Below, one piece after another: positions 42,038 to 51,686 of a stretch of DNA of 52,841 bases. The stretch spans positions 1-52,841 of the forward strand of contig NZ_JABWQV010000013.1 of assembly GCF_014268615.1 (NCBI RefSeq), given 5' to 3'. The DNA is from Pseudomonas tehranensis (GTDB lineage: Bacteria > Pseudomonadota > Gammaproteobacteria > Pseudomonadales > Pseudomonadaceae). Numbering within the stretch: position 1 is the first letter of the stretch; each line of letters starts with the position of its first letter. The notes beneath the pieces are model-generated. The model had not been told where the DNA came from, did no database searches, and saw nothing but the letters and a program-made list of their open reading frames with translations. The position numbers and the translations under genes were made by a program.

Positions 42038-44065
42038 ATGAACCTACTGAATCTCTTCAACAAGGCCCGCGCCCATACTCAAGGTACGGTCAGCGTGGTC
42101 TGCACCTTTGCCGAACTCGACCAGGCGTTGGCCGGCGTGCGTGTCACCCCGGTGTTGATCACCGGGTTCGTCTCCCCGCACCTGGACATCGACCAGGTCG
42201 CCGCCAAGGTCAAGAAGCGCTTCGCCAACAGCGCCATCAGTCTGTGCACGACGTCGGGCGAGCTGTGCAACGGTGCGAACACGCTGTACTGCCAGACCGG
42301 CGAAACCTGGGACCGGGTGGTGCTGCAATTGTTTGACGCCAGTGTGATTATGTCGGCCGAGGTGGTCATGGTGCCGCTGGAGTGCGAGGACATCCGCGGT
42401 GGCGGCAAGCGCTTGACCATGCGTGAGCGAATCGCCAGATTGGTGAATAACATCAAGCAGGCGCAAGTGAACACGCCCATTGATCATCGCGATACCTTGG
42501 CCTACGTGGTGTTCGATGGACTTTCGGCTTCCGAGTCGTTCTTTATGGAAGCGCTCTATGAGTCTGGGCGCTTCCCCTGTCTGTTCGTCGGCGGCTCAGC
42601 CGGTGGCAAGACGGATTTCAAAAAGACCCTGATCAGTAACGGCCAACGCAGTTATCAGAACCACGCGCAGATTGTCTTCCTGAAAACTGCAGCGGATGTG
42701 CGCTTCGGGGTGTTCAAGAGCCAGAACTTCCAACCTGCCGGGCTGACGTTCAACGTGCTGACCGCGTCGGTCGAAGACCGCACCATCGACCAGGTCATCG
42801 ACAGCCGCGGCAATATCAAGAGCATGGTCCAGGCGCTGTGCGACGCATTCGAGTGCAGTGCCCAGGCGCTGGAAAAGAAGCTGGCCGATTATTCATTCGC
42901 CATCCGCGTGGGGGATGAGCTGTTCGTACGCTCCATTGCCCGCATCGATTATCAGCAGCAAATCATCCAGCTGTTCTGCGACGTGGCACCCGGCGAAGAG
43001 CTGGTGATGGTCAAGCGCACGCCCCTGCGCGAGGCGACCCGACTCGACTACGAGAAATTCCTCAAGGGCAAAGGCGGCCGTCCGGTGGCCGCCATTCTCA
43101 ACGACTGCATCCTGCGCCGGCTCAACAACAGCAGCGACCTGGGCAGCATGGCCGGTATTTTCGGGGATGTGCCTCTGGCTGGCTTCTCGACGTTTGGTGA
43201 AATCCTCGGCCTGAATCTTAACCAGACACTTACGGCGATTTTCTTCTTCAGAGTCACCAAGGGCGCCAGTTTTGTCGATGAGTACGTCGACAACTTCATC
43301 GCCCACTATGGCGAGTTCAAAGCTTTTTTCCTGCGCCGGCAGATCAAAAAGCTGGCGGGCCTGAACCATGTCGTGGTCAAGCAGATCATGGCGTTCAAAA
43401 TGAATGACTTCAGCAGCGCCTTGGACACTCGCGGTCTGGACAACACCATCTTGCCGGTGTTCGACGGCCTGACCGATCTGGGCCAGGTATTGGCCCAGGC
43501 CAGCCAGCAGCAAGCGCAGATGGCAACGCAAATCAAGCACTACTCGGGTGAGCTTCACCTGTCGATGGATGACCTGGCGGGTACGATCGACCGGCAAAAC
43601 AGCGTCGCCGAGCAGGCCGGTACGACCGTCGAACAGCTTGCCACCCAAGCAAGTGAAGCAGTTGTCGGCGCCCGTGCGCTCGCCAGTTCCAGCTTGCGTA
43701 TCCAGTCGATCGTACAGGTCATCCAGCAAATCGCCGGACAGACCAACCTGTTGGCCCTCAATGCGGCCATCGAAGCAGCGCGCGCCGGTGAAATGGGCAG
43801 AGGGTTTGCGGTGGTGGCTGATGAGGTCCGCAAGCTAGCGGAGATCACTCGCAAAAATGCCGCGGAAATTGGCGTGGACATTGATCTGCTCTCGACGGAG
43901 ATCCAAGGCGTCGCCCAACAGATCGAAGACCAGTCCGTCGCCGTGAGCGCCCTGCGCGAGATGCTCGATGCCTTGGAAGACTCGAGCCGTACCACCGAAG
44001 GCACCGCGCAACGCACGAAAGCCATCGCCGACACCTTGACCGGGTTGACTCATGCCAATGCTTGA
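42038..44065 (+). CDS. Soluble FIST-domain methyl-accepting chemotaxis protein
   Basis: A 675-residue protein without membrane segments. An N-terminal FIST_N region (about 25-235) and FIST_C region (about 236-395) are followed by a linker and a chemoreceptor signalling domain; the tip motif [19 protein letters not shown] is at about residues 567-585. The FIST sensor was proposed to bind small ligands such as amino acids. The receptor is cytoplasmic and would report to a CheA/CheW complex. ATG 42038 (MNLLNLF) was chosen; the frame opens at 41966. It lies downstream of the inositol-type operon but is not obviously coupled to it. Confidence 0.88.
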   Translation: MNLLNLFNKARAHTQGTVSVVCTFAELDQALAGVRVTPVLITGFVSPHLDIDQVAAKVKKRFANSAISLCTTSGELCNGANTLYCQTGETWDRVVLQLFDASVIMSAEVVMVPLECEDIRGGGKRLTMRERIARLVNNIKQAQVNTPIDHRDTLAYVVFDGLSASESFFMEALYESGRFPCLFVGGSAGGKTDFKKTLISNGQRSYQNHAQIVFLKTAADVRFGVFKSQNFQPAGLTFNVLTASVEDRTIDQVIDSRGNIKSMVQALCDAFECSAQALEKKLADYSFAIRVGDELFVRSIARIDYQQQIIQLFCDVAPGEELVMVKRTPLREATRLDYEKFLKGKGGRPVAAILNDCILRRLNNSSDLGSMAGIFGDVPLAGFSTFGEILGLNLNQTLTAIFFFRVTKGASFVDEYVDNFIAHYGEFKAFFLRRQIKKLAGLNHVVVKQIMAFKMNDFSSALDTRGLDNTILPVFDGLTDLGQVLAQASQQQAQMATQIKHYSGELHLSMDDLAGTIDRQNSVAEQAGTTVEQLATQASEAVVGARALASSSLRIQSIVQVIQQIAGQTNLLALNAAIEAARAGEMGRGFAVVADEVRKLAEITRKNAAEIGVDIDLLSTEIQGVAQQIEDQSVAVSALREMLDALEDSSRTTEGTAQRTKAIADTLTGLTHANA

Positions 44066-44122
44066 GTAACTGCCACAGGGTTTGGTGTCGAGTTCGGATG
44101 TTGTATGCCCCCCGCAATCCCT

Positions 44123-44212
44123 TGTGGGAGCGCGCCTGCTCGCGATAGCGGTGGGTCTGCTTGTGGTGATGCTGGATGTGCCGGCGCCTTCGCGAGCAAG
44201 CCCGCTCCCACA
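44123..44212. repeat. Inverted pair of REP elements (REPIN-like)
   Basis: A 23-base element beginning TGTGGGAGC (44123-44145) is matched in inverted orientation at 44190-44212, with two mismatches. This is the common Pseudomonas fluorescens-type REP palindrome, here as a pair after the chemoreceptor gene. A single copy of the same element is cut by the right edge. Confidence 0.75.
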
Positions 44213-44225
44213 GGTTTTGCAGTGC

Positions 44226-45953
44226 TCAGGCGGTTACGGTGCGCTCCACCAGTTGGCCATTTTCGATACGCACATGTCGTGGATGGAACCGTTTCAAGCT
44301 GCTGCGATGGCCAACGCTGACAATGCTCAGCCCCGGCAACTGGTCAATCAGCGCCTGGTACAGCGTCGCTTCATCTTCTTCGTCCATCGCCGACGTGGCT
44401 TCGTCCATATACAACCATTGTGGTGCATAGAGCAATGCGCGGGCGAACGCCAGGCGTTGCTGCTCGCCGGGCGAGAGCATGCGTTGCCAGTGGTTGGCTT
44501 CGTCCAGTCGCGCCACCAGATGCGGCAGGCGACAGGTTTCCAGCACTTGGGCATAACGCTCTGGCGGGTATGTGTCGCCCGGCTGTGGATAACTCAGCGC
44601 CTCGCGCAACGTGCCAATGGGTAGATAGGGTTTTTGCGGCAGGAACAGATAACGCGCCGCGGGCAGCCGGATTGCGCCGTGCCCTTCGGGCCATAAATGC
44701 CCCATTGCCCGGAACAGGGTGGATTTACCGCTGCCCGAACGCCCGCTGAGCATCACCCGCTCGCCCGGCTCGACAGTCATATGGGCATTGCTGAGCAGAT
44801 GACGGCCATCGCCCAGGTCCAACCCCAGATCCTGCACCTCCAATGCGTCGCCTTGGTTCTGCACGTCGATGGCCGGCACGCGGTCTTCGTTGTCGCTCAT
44901 GGCCTGGCGGAAGCTCAGCAGACGATCACACGTGGCGCGCCACGCGGCGAGGTCGGTGTACGCGCTGATGAACCAACTGAAGTTCTCCTGCACGTTGCCG
45001 AACGCCGAGTTGATCTGCATGAGTTCGCCCAACTGGATCTTGCCGGCGAAGTAGCGCGGCGCGGCGACGATGAACGGGAAAATGATCGCGATCTGGCCGT
45101 AGCCGGAGGTGAAGAAGGTCAGGCGCTTGGACACCCGCATGATGTCCCAGAAGTTGTGCCAGACCAGCCCGAAGCGGCCACTGAGCCGCCGGTTCTCGTT
45201 GGGTTCGCCGTTGTACAAGGCAATGCTCTCGGCGTTCTCGCGCACCCGCACCATGGAAAAACGCAGGTCGGCTTCAAAGCGTTGCTGGTTGTTGTTCAGG
45301 CCGATCAAGCGCCGACCGATCAGGTGCGTCAGCCAACTGCCCACCGCCGCATACACCAGCGCACACCAGAACATGTAGCCAGGGATGGTGTAGCCAAACA
45401 CCTGGATGCTGCCCGACACGCCCCACAAAATGATCGAGAACGACACCAGGCTGACCACGGTGCGCAACAGTCCCAGCCCCAGTCCCAGGGTGTTGCTGGT
45501 AAAACTGTTGAGGTCTTCGGAGATCCGCTGGTCCGGGTTGTCGGTGTAGCCGCCCTGCTCCAGCCGGTAGTAATTCTTGTCATTGAGCCAGCGGGCGAAG
45601 TGTTTCTCCGTGAGCCAGGCCCGCCAGCGGATGGTAAGCATCTGCGTGAGGTACAAGCGATACACCGCGCCCAGGATCGCCACGGCGGCGATGCCGCAGA
45701 AATACAGGATCAACCGCCAGAACGCGACGCTGTCCTTCTCCTGCAAAGCGTTATAGAAATCCTTGTACCAACTGTTGATCCATACCGAAATCGCCACGCT
45801 GAACAGCGACAGCACGATAACAGCGATTAACAGCGTCCAGGCCTTGCCCTTCTCCTCACTGCGCCAGTACGGCGTGGTCATTTGCCAGACACGGCGGAAA
45901 AACTGCCCGCGCACCGCATCATTGACCGCGGAATATTCAGCGTTCTGATTCAT
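44226..45953 (-). CDS. YddA/BacA-type ABC transporter (fused permease-ATPase)
   Basis: A 575-residue protein with an N-terminal membrane domain of 6 or so spans (about residues 35-330) of the ABC_membrane_2/SbmA-BacA type and a C-terminal ATPase: Walker A SGRSGSGKST (about 404-412), signature LSPGEQQR (about 492-499), Walker B WLYMDEATS. Relatives (YddA, Rv1819c) move vitamin B12 or peptides; here substrate unknown. It follows roxSR on the same strand but a strong terminator lies between them, so it has its own promoter. Confidence 0.87.
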   Translation of the reverse strand: MNQNAEYSAVNDAVRGQFFRRVWQMTTPYWRSEEKGKAWTLLIAVIVLSLFSVAISVWINSWYKDFYNALQEKDSVAFWRLILYFCGIAAVAILGAVYRLYLTQMLTIRWRAWLTEKHFARWLNDKNYYRLEQGGYTDNPDQRISEDLNSFTSNTLGLGLGLLRTVVSLVSFSIILWGVSGSIQVFGYTIPGYMFWCALVYAAVGSWLTHLIGRRLIGLNNNQQRFEADLRFSMVRVRENAESIALYNGEPNENRRLSGRFGLVWHNFWDIMRVSKRLTFFTSGYGQIAIIFPFIVAAPRYFAGKIQLGELMQINSAFGNVQENFSWFISAYTDLAAWRATCDRLLSFRQAMSDNEDRVPAIDVQNQGDALEVQDLGLDLGDGRHLLSNAHMTVEPGERVMLSGRSGSGKSTLFRAMGHLWPEGHGAIRLPAARYLFLPQKPYLPIGTLREALSYPQPGDTYPPERYAQVLETCRLPHLVARLDEANHWQRMLSPGEQQRLAFARALLYAPQWLYMDEATSAMDEEDEATLYQALIDQLPGLSIVSVGHRSSLKRFHPRHVRIENGQLVERTVTA

Positions 45954-45970
45954 GGTTAAGGCTCAATAAA

Positions 45971-46005
45971 GAAAAAACCCGGGCCGATCATAGAGCAACG
46001 GCCCG
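45971..46005 (-). terminator. Intrinsic terminator after roxR
   Basis: Minus-strand stem CGGGCCG / CGGCCCG (arms at 45999-46005 and 45980-45986) with a 12-base loop, followed by a run of six T. It ends the roxSR transcript about 40 bases after the roxR stop. Confidence 0.8.
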
Positions 46006-46044
46006 ATTTGCTGCGAGGGTGGACACCATCCGTTCAGCGCAGGT

Positions 46045-46605
46045 TCAGCGACGCACGGGGCGCTTCTGCAACTTGCGCTGCAAGGTGCGCCGGTGCATGC
46101 CCAAGGCGCGGGCAGTGGCGGAGATGTTGCCTTCGTGTTCGGTCAGCACCCGCTGGATGTGCTCCCATTGCAGGCGGTCCACCGACATGGGGTTTTCCGG
46201 CACCAGGGTGTCCAGGTCAGCGTGTTCGGACAACAGGGCCGCCAGCACGTCATCGGCATCGGCCGGTTTGCACAGGTAATTGCAGGCGCCGCGCTTGATG
46301 GCCTCGACCGCGGTGGCGATGCTCGAATAGCCGGTGAGGATCACCACGCGCATTTCCGGGTCCAGCTCCAGCAGCTTGGGCAACAGCACCAGGCCCGAGT
46401 CGCCGTCCATTTTCAAATCCAGCGCGGCGTAGTCCGGCAGGTCGGCCTGGGCGATGCTCAAGCCCTCCTCGGCGGATCCGGCGGTGCTCACGCGAAAGCC
46501 CCGACGGGACATGGCCCGGGCCATGACGCGGGTGAAGGTGGCGTCGTCGTCTACCAGCAACAGATGCGGCAGTTCTTCGCCGTCGACTTGGATCTCGTCA
46601 CTCAT
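46045..46605 (-). CDS. roxR: Redox response regulator RoxR (RegA/PrrA family)
   Basis: A 186-residue response regulator. The receiver domain has the acidic pocket (LLLVDDD, Asp19-Asp20), the phospho-acceptor Asp63 (ALDLKMDGD) and the conserved lysine in CKPADADD. The short C-terminal Fis-like helix-turn-helix (GNISATARALGMHRRTLQRKL) is typical of RegA/PrrA/ActR/RoxR. It is phosphorylated by RoxS and controls respiratory genes. ATG 46605 is preceded by GAGGAGAC and overlaps the roxS stop by 8 bases. Confidence 0.9.
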   Translation of the reverse strand: MSDEIQVDGEELPHLLLVDDDATFTRVMARAMSRRGFRVSTAGSAEEGLSIAQADLPDYAALDLKMDGDSGLVLLPKLLELDPEMRVVILTGYSSIATAVEAIKRGACNYLCKPADADDVLAALLSEHADLDTLVPENPMSVDRLQWEHIQRVLTEHEGNISATARALGMHRRTLQRKLQKRPVRR

Positions 46606-47860
46606 GTTCGTCTCCTCGGTCGGCATGGGGCAGGCGCAGCTCGGTGAGCGTGCCGCCTTCCTCATGGGGGTAGAGTTTCACCGAGCCGCCGGCGCGTGTC
46701 ACGCTGGCCTTGCTCAAAAACAGGCCCAGGCCGAAACCTTTGCCCTTAGTGGTGTAGAACGGCTTGCCGATTTGCTCGGCAATCGCCAGCGGTACACCGG
46801 CGCCGTGGTCGCGGATGCTGATGGTCAGCTCGTAGGCATTCCAGTCCAGCGCCACTTCCAGGCCTTCGGGGCAGGCGTCGGCGGCGTTGTTCAACAGGTT
46901 GAGCAGCGCCTGAGTCAGGTCCGGCGGCGGCGCCATGCGCGGCACCGGGCCCTGACCCAGGCGCTGGAAGCGATAGCTGGCCTCCGGGCGCATCAGGTGC
47001 CAGCGATTCAGGGCTTCGTCGAGCCAATCGGTGACGTCCTGCATGTCGATGGCCAGGCGGCGGTTGGCCTCGGCGGCACGCACCAGATACTGCAGGGTCT
47101 CCTTGCAAAGCTGGACCTGATCCTGCAACACGCCGAGGTCTTCCTGCAGCGCCGGGTCGTGGTGATCCTGGCGCATCTCTTTGAGCAGCACGCTCATGGT
47201 GGCCAACGGCGTGCCCAACTCATGGGCGGCACCCGCAGCCTGGGTCGCCACGGCCAGCAATTGCTCGTCCCGCAGGCCCTCTTCACGGCGAATGGCCCGC
47301 AGCTCCTCTTGACGACGCAATTCTTCGGCCATGCGCGCGGCAAAAAACGTAATGACCGCCGCCGCCAGGGCGAAACTCAGCCACATGCCGTAGATCTGCA
47401 GGTTTTCCCGAGCGATGGGGAAGGTTTCCAGCGGATAGAACCGCGCCAGCAACAAGGTGTACAGCGCCAGGGCGATGCCGGACAGGATCAGCGAATACCG
47501 CCACGGCAACGTCACTGCGGCGATGGTCAGCGGCACCAGGTAATAAGACACGAAAGGGTTGGTGGAGCCGCCGGAGAAATACAGCAATGCGCTGTGGATA
47601 AACAGGTCGCAGGCCAGTTGCACGGCGTATTCCAGCTCAGTCACCGGCCACGAGGTGCGCAGACGAATGGCGGTCAGCGCGCACAGTATCGAAGAACAGG
47701 CCAGGGTGATCGCCAATTGCAGCCAAGGCAGCGGCAGCAGCTCGAACCAATACGCGAGCCCCACAGACCCGGCCTGGGCGGCCAGGACCAGAATTCGGAT
47801 AAACGTCAGACGCCAGAGGTTCTGGCGAGAGGCAGAAGTCATTTGCAAAGGGGCGAGCAT
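46598..47860 (-). CDS. roxS: Redox sensor histidine kinase RoxS (RegB/PrrB family)
   Basis: A 420-residue membrane kinase, about six spans in the N-terminal half. The quinone-binding heptapeptide GGSTNPF is at residues 97-103, the phospho-accepting His213 in AAHELGTPL, and the presumed redox cysteine Cys252 in QLCKETL, all signatures of RegB. The ATPase part has LNNAADACP, GAGVP and GFGLGLFLSK. It senses the quinone pool or electron flow and signals to RoxR. ATG 47860 (MLAPLQM) has GGAG just upstream. Confidence 0.9.
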   Translation of the reverse strand: MLAPLQMTSASRQNLWRLTFIRILVLAAQAGSVGLAYWFELLPLPWLQLAITLACSSILCALTAIRLRTSWPVTELEYAVQLACDLFIHSALLYFSGGSTNPFVSYYLVPLTIAAVTLPWRYSLILSGIALALYTLLLARFYPLETFPIARENLQIYGMWLSFALAAAVITFFAARMAEELRRQEELRAIRREEGLRDEQLLAVATQAAGAAHELGTPLATMSVLLKEMRQDHHDPALQEDLGVLQDQVQLCKETLQYLVRAAEANRRLAIDMQDVTDWLDEALNRWHLMRPEASYRFQRLGQGPVPRMAPPPDLTQALLNLLNNAADACPEGLEVALDWNAYELTISIRDHGAGVPLAIAEQIGKPFYTTKGKGFGLGLFLSKASVTRAGGSVKLYPHEEGGTLTELRLPHADRGDEHE

Positions 47861-47971
47861 GAGCTCTCCTGATGAGCGCTCCAGGCGGATCGCACGGAGT
47901 ATAACCAAGGCGCGGGTGGCAGAGGCAGCTATGCGGCAAAGCGCCACAGCCCCGAAATGACACACTAACCA

Positions 47972-48104
47972 TTGTGGCGAGGGGATTTATCCCCGCTGGG
48001 GCGCGAAGCGGCCCCCAAAATAAGGTCGGGCACCACGCTGAGCTAGATCATGACAATTCTGGGACTGCTGCGCAGTCCAGCGGGGATAAATCCCCTCGCC
48101 ACAA
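47972..48104. repeat. 28-base perfect inverted repeat (Pseudomonas intergenic palindrome)
   Basis: A 28-base arm starting TTGTGGCGAGGGGATT (47972-47999) is repeated exactly in inverted orientation at 48077-48104, with about 77 bases between. This family of repeats is scattered in fluorescent pseudomonads. It lies between roxS and the 3' end of ribB, where conserved synteny seems to break. Confidence 0.8.
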
Positions 48105-48147
48105 ATGAATCCCTCAAGTGAACAACAATGCTGAAATCTCCGGGCCA

Positions 48148-49239
48148 TTATTCGGAGGGCACGTATTCTACAACTTCCAGGTCGAAACCGGATATCGCAT
48201 TAAATTTCATCGGTGCGCTCATCAGGCGCATTTTTCGTACACCCAGGTCCCGCAGGATCTGCGAACCGGCGCCGACGATGCTGTAGGTGGTCGGTTTTTT
48301 CACGATGGTGTTATCGCCGGTTTCACGGATGTGCGCCAGCAACACGTCGCCATCGAGCGGGTGCCCGAGCAGCAGGACCACGCCGCTGCCGGCCTCGGCC
48401 ACCGCGGCCATGGCGGCCCGCAGGCTCCAGCGGCCGGGCTGCTTGACCATCAGCAGGTCGCGCAGCGGGTCCATGTTATGCACGCGCACCAGGGTCGGTT
48501 CTTCGGCACACACGGTGCCCAGGGTCAGCGCCATGTGCACGTCGCCCTCCACCGAGTCACGGTAGGTCACCAGGTTGAACTGGCCCAGTTCGCTGTCCAG
48601 CGGCTGCTCGGCAATCCGCTGAACGGTACGTTCGTGGATCATCCGGTAGTGGATCAGGTCGGCGATGGTGCCGATCTTGATGTTGTGTTCGGCGGCAAAA
48701 GCTTCGAGTTCCGCGCGACGGGACATGGTGCCGTCGTCGTTCATCACTTCGCAGATCACGCCGCTGGCCTCGAAACCGGCCATGCGCGCCAGGTCGCACG
48801 CCGCTTCGGTGTGGCCGGCACGGGCCAGGGTGCCGCCGGCCTGGGCCATCAGCGGGAAGATGTGCCCGGGGCTGACAATGTCTTCGGCCTTGGCGTCTTT
48901 CGCGGCGGCAGCCTGCACAGTGCGGGCACGGTCAGCGGCGGAGATACCGGTGGTCACGCCCTCGGCGGCTTCGATGGACACGGTGAACTTGGTACCGAAG
49001 CCGGAACCGTTGCGCGGCGCCATCAATGGCAGCTTCAAGAGCTCGCAGCGTTCGCGGGTCATGGGCATGCAGATCAGGCCACGGGCGTGCTTGGCCATGA
49101 AGTTGATGTGCTCGGCCTTGCAGCACTCGGCGGCCATGATCAGGTCGCCTTCGTTCTCGCGGTCTTCGTCATCCATGAGGATGACCATCTTGCCTTGGCG
49201 GATGTCTTCAACCAGTTCTTCGATGCTATTGAGCGCCAC
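48148..49239 (-). CDS. ribB: 3,4-dihydroxy-2-butanone-4-phosphate synthase with degenerate GTP-cyclohydrolase domain (RibBX-type)
   Basis: A 363-residue protein. The N-terminal DHBP synthase domain is intact: DDEDRENEGDL (about 23-33), SPGHIFPL and HTEAACDLARMAG. The C-terminal part has the GTP cyclohydrolase II fold (LVRVHNMDPLRDLL) but lacks the zinc cysteines of RibA, so GTP cyclohydrolase activity is unlikely. This variant is called RibBX in Proteobacteria. It starts at GTG 49239 behind AAGGGGG; the frame opens earlier at 49371 inside ribE. It is last of nrdR-ribD-ribE-ribB. Confidence 0.88.
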   Translation of the reverse strand: MALNSIEELVEDIRQGKMVILMDDEDRENEGDLIMAAECCKAEHINFMAKHARGLICMPMTRERCELLKLPLMAPRNGSGFGTKFTVSIEAAEGVTTGISAADRARTVQAAAAKDAKAEDIVSPGHIFPLMAQAGGTLARAGHTEAACDLARMAGFEASGVICEVMNDDGTMSRRAELEAFAAEHNIKIGTIADLIHYRMIHERTVQRIAEQPLDSELGQFNLVTYRDSVEGDVHMALTLGTVCAEEPTLVRVHNMDPLRDLLMVKQPGRWSLRAAMAAVAEAGSGVVLLLGHPLDGDVLLAHIRETGDNTIVKKPTTYSIVGAGSQILRDLGVRKMRLMSAPMKFNAISGFDLEVVEYVPSE

Positions 49240-49255
49240 GCGGCACCCCCTTGGG

Positions 49256-49918
49256 TCAGGATTTGAGGTAGCCGTTGGCGGCCAGAAAGCTTTCAGTGAT
49301 GTTACCGGCTGCCGGTGTTGCGGCCTTGTCGCCCAACAGCAGGCGCTCCAGGTAACGGGCCAGCAAGTCAACTTCCAGGTTGACCCGGCGACCGGGCCGA
49401 TACGAAGCCATGATGGTTTCGCTCAATGTATGGGGAATGATGGTCAGCAGGAATTCGGCGCCATCCACCGCATTGACCGTCAGGCTGGTGCCGTCGACGG
49501 TGATCGAGCCTTTATGGGCAATGTACTTGGCCAGCTCTTTCGGGGCGCGGATGCGAAACTCCACGGCCCGGGCGTTATCGCTGCGCGACACCACTTCACC
49601 CACGCCGTCGACATGGCCGCTGACCAGATGCCCGCCCAACCGGGTGGTGGGGGTCAGGGCTTTTTCCAGGTTGACCGGGCTGCCGCTCTTGAGATCGTTC
49701 ATGGCGGTGCGGTCGAGGGTTTCGCGGCTGACGTCCGCCAGGAAACCATTGCCCGGCAGTTCGACGGCGGTCAGGCACACGCCGTTGACCGCGATGCTGT
49801 CGCCCAGTTTGACGTCACTCAGATCGAGCTTGCCGGTTTCGACATGGACCCGCACGTCGCCACCCTTGGGGGTCAGTGCACGGATGCTGCCGATGGATTC
49901 GATGATGCCGGTGAACAT
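49256..49918 (-). CDS. ribE: Riboflavin synthase (alpha chain)
   Basis: A 220-residue enzyme of two lumazine-binding repeats (FTGIIESIG and MFTGI start; second repeat HLVSGHVDGVGEVV). It dismutates two 6,7-dimethyl-8-ribityllumazine to riboflavin. The conserved NGVCLT and DGTSLTVN motifs are visible. GGAGGACTCC lies before ATG 49918; the ribD stop is 46 bases upstream and ribB starts 16 bases downstream. No room for a separate FMN riboswitch. Confidence 0.95.
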   Translation of the reverse strand: MFTGIIESIGSIRALTPKGGDVRVHVETGKLDLSDVKLGDSIAVNGVCLTAVELPGNGFLADVSRETLDRTAMNDLKSGSPVNLEKALTPTTRLGGHLVSGHVDGVGEVVSRSDNARAVEFRIRAPKELAKYIAHKGSITVDGTSLTVNAVDGAEFLLTIIPHTLSETIMASYRPGRRVNLEVDLLARYLERLLLGDKAATPAAGNITESFLAANGYLKS

Positions 49919-49964
49919 GGAGTCCTCCTCGAGAACGGGCCGCCGCTTGAGCGAAAGCCAGGAA

Positions 49965-51098
49965 TTATACGCTCGCCTGCGCGACGGGAACGGCGGTGAC
50001 TCGCCAGTCATCGCCCACGGCACGGATTTCGGTGATTTTCAGTTCTGGAGCGTCTTTCATCTGCGCCAGCGGCCAGTCCAGCAGCGGTCGCGCCGAAGAA
50101 CCAAGGAACTTGCCGGCGATGAAAATCTGGAATTCGTCCACCAGGCCTTGCCGGGCGAAAGCCCCTGCCAAGCGCGGACCGGCCTCCACCAGCACTTCAT
50201 TGACATCCCGGGCCGCCAACGCCACCAGCAACCGACGCAGATCGACCTGACCGTCATCGCCCGCCACGATCATGCATTCAGGACCGTTGGCGTACTGTTC
50301 TTCCACCGCCATGCAAGTAGCGACCAGCGCCGGGCCAGCCTTGAAGAACGGCGCATCCAGCGGCACCCGCAGGCGACCGTCTACCAGCACCCGCAGCGGC
50401 GGACGACTCATGACCAGCGCGGTCTGCTCGGCATCCAGCCCGAGTTCATCGGCGCGCACGGTCAGCCGGGCGTTGTCGGCCAGCACCGTATCGGCGCCGG
50501 TCAGCACCACACTGGCCTGGGCCCGCAAGCGCTGCACCGCCGAACGTGCGGCGGGGCCGGTGATCCACTGGCTTTCGCCACTCTCCATGGCGGTGCGGCC
50601 ATCGAGGCTCATGGCGAGCTTGACCCGCACGAACGGCAAGCCGTGCTCCATGCGTTTGAGGAAACCCTGGTTGAGCAGGCGCGCTTCGCCCTCCAGCACG
50701 CCGCTTTCAGTAGCGATACCAGCCTGGGCCAAGCGTTGCAGACCGCGACCGGCAACATCCGGGTTCGGGTCCTGCATCGCCGCCACCACCCGCGCCACGC
50801 CGGCATTGACCAACGCATCGGCACAGGGCGGTGTGCGCCCGTGATGACTGCAGGGTTCGAGGGTTACGTACGCCGTGGCGCCCCGGGCCTGCTCACCGGC
50901 GGCGCGCAGGGCATGGACTTCGGCATGGGGTTCGCCGGCGCGAATGTGCCAGCCCTCACCGACCACCTGCCCGTCACGCACGATCACACAACCTACCCGG
51001 GGATTGGGGTGCGTGGAGTAGTGACCCCGTCGCGCCAGTTCCAGGGCGCGTGCCATGTATTGGGCGTCGAGGATGGCCTGTTGCGCCGGGCTGGTCAT
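49965..51098 (-). CDS. ribD: Bifunctional riboflavin deaminase/reductase RibD
   Basis: A 377-residue enzyme. The N-terminal deaminase (about 1-145) has HAE at 58-60, PC at 82-83 ([12 protein letters not shown]) and Cys92 as zinc ligands. The C-terminal reductase (about 150-370) has [24 protein letters not shown] and [11 protein letters not shown] motifs. It converts the pyrimidine intermediate in two steps. The start codon overlaps the nrdR stop by 4 bases. Confidence 0.95.
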   Translation of the reverse strand: MTSPAQQAILDAQYMARALELARRGHYSTHPNPRVGCVIVRDGQVVGEGWHIRAGEPHAEVHALRAAGEQARGATAYVTLEPCSHHGRTPPCADALVNAGVARVVAAMQDPNPDVAGRGLQRLAQAGIATESGVLEGEARLLNQGFLKRMEHGLPFVRVKLAMSLDGRTAMESGESQWITGPAARSAVQRLRAQASVVLTGADTVLADNARLTVRADELGLDAEQTALVMSRPPLRVLVDGRLRVPLDAPFFKAGPALVATCMAVEEQYANGPECMIVAGDDGQVDLRRLLVALAARDVNEVLVEAGPRLAGAFARQGLVDEFQIFIAGKFLGSSARPLLDWPLAQMKDAPELKITEIRAVGDDWRVTAVPVAQASV

Positions 51099-51559
51099 TC
51101 TTTCACCGGTTCGCGGGCCAGGCGGTCGATTTCTTCGCGAAACTCGTTCAGGTCCTGGAAGCGCCGGTACACCGAGGCGAAACGGATGTAGGCGACTTCA
51201 TCGAGCTTCTGCAGCTCGGCCATCACCAGTTCTCCGACCACCAGGGATTTAACCTCGCGTTCGCCAGTGGCCCGTAGCTTGTGCTTGATGTGCACCAGCG
51301 CCGCTTCCAGGCGCTCGACACTCACCGGGCGTTTTTCCAGGGCGCGCTGCATGCCCGCGCGCAGTTTTTCTTCATCGAACGGCTGGCGACTGCCGTCGGT
51401 TTTGATCAGGCGCGGCAACACCAGTTCAGCGGTCTCGAACGTCGTGAAACGTTCGCCGCAGGCCAGGCATTCGCGGCGGCGGCGGACTTGTTCGCCCTCG
51501 GCGACCAGTCGCGAGTCGATGACTTTGGTGTCGTTGGCACCGCAGAAGGGACAGTGCAT
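51095..51559 (-). CDS. nrdR: Transcriptional repressor NrdR
   Basis: A 154-residue regulator of ribonucleotide reductase genes. The N-terminal zinc ribbon uses Cys3, Cys6, Cys31 and Cys34 (MHCPFCG; CLACG), and the ATP-cone domain follows (about 46-139; [20 protein letters not shown]). ATG 51559 is clear; the frame opens earlier but without family sequence. It heads the rib operon, a common arrangement in Pseudomonas. Confidence 0.95.
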   Translation of the reverse strand: MHCPFCGANDTKVIDSRLVAEGEQVRRRRECLACGERFTTFETAELVLPRLIKTDGSRQPFDEEKLRAGMQRALEKRPVSVERLEAALVHIKHKLRATGEREVKSLVVGELVMAELQKLDEVAYIRFASVYRRFQDLNEFREEIDRLAREPVKE

Positions 51560-51686
51560 GGTGGCAGGCAACAAAAAAAGGGAGGGCCATGGTAGCGCAT
51601 CCCACTGGCAAGACAAGCCATAGGGTTTACGGTATACAGACGGGGTTACCGTCAGCCCCCTGGAATTTACCTTGCTGGAGCCACAC

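Noticed and set aside
44123..44212. REP pair as CRISPR repeat
   Set aside because: Only two inverted copies, no regular direct repeats or spacers, and no cas genes.
44697..45830. Plus-strand open frame opposite the ABC transporter
   Set aside because: Antisense of a well-supported ABC protein; no recognisable domain.
46454..47872. Plus-strand open frame opposite roxS/roxR
   Set aside because: Antisense of the two-component genes; composition typical of shadow frames.
49919..49964. FMN riboswitch in front of ribE or ribB
   Set aside because: The gaps (46 and 16 bases) are too short for the element, and no RFN-like conserved blocks were seen.
48118..51191. Plus-strand open frames of 382 and 603 codons opposite the riboflavin genes
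   Set aside because: Antisense of ribB, ribE and ribD, which have full family motifs.
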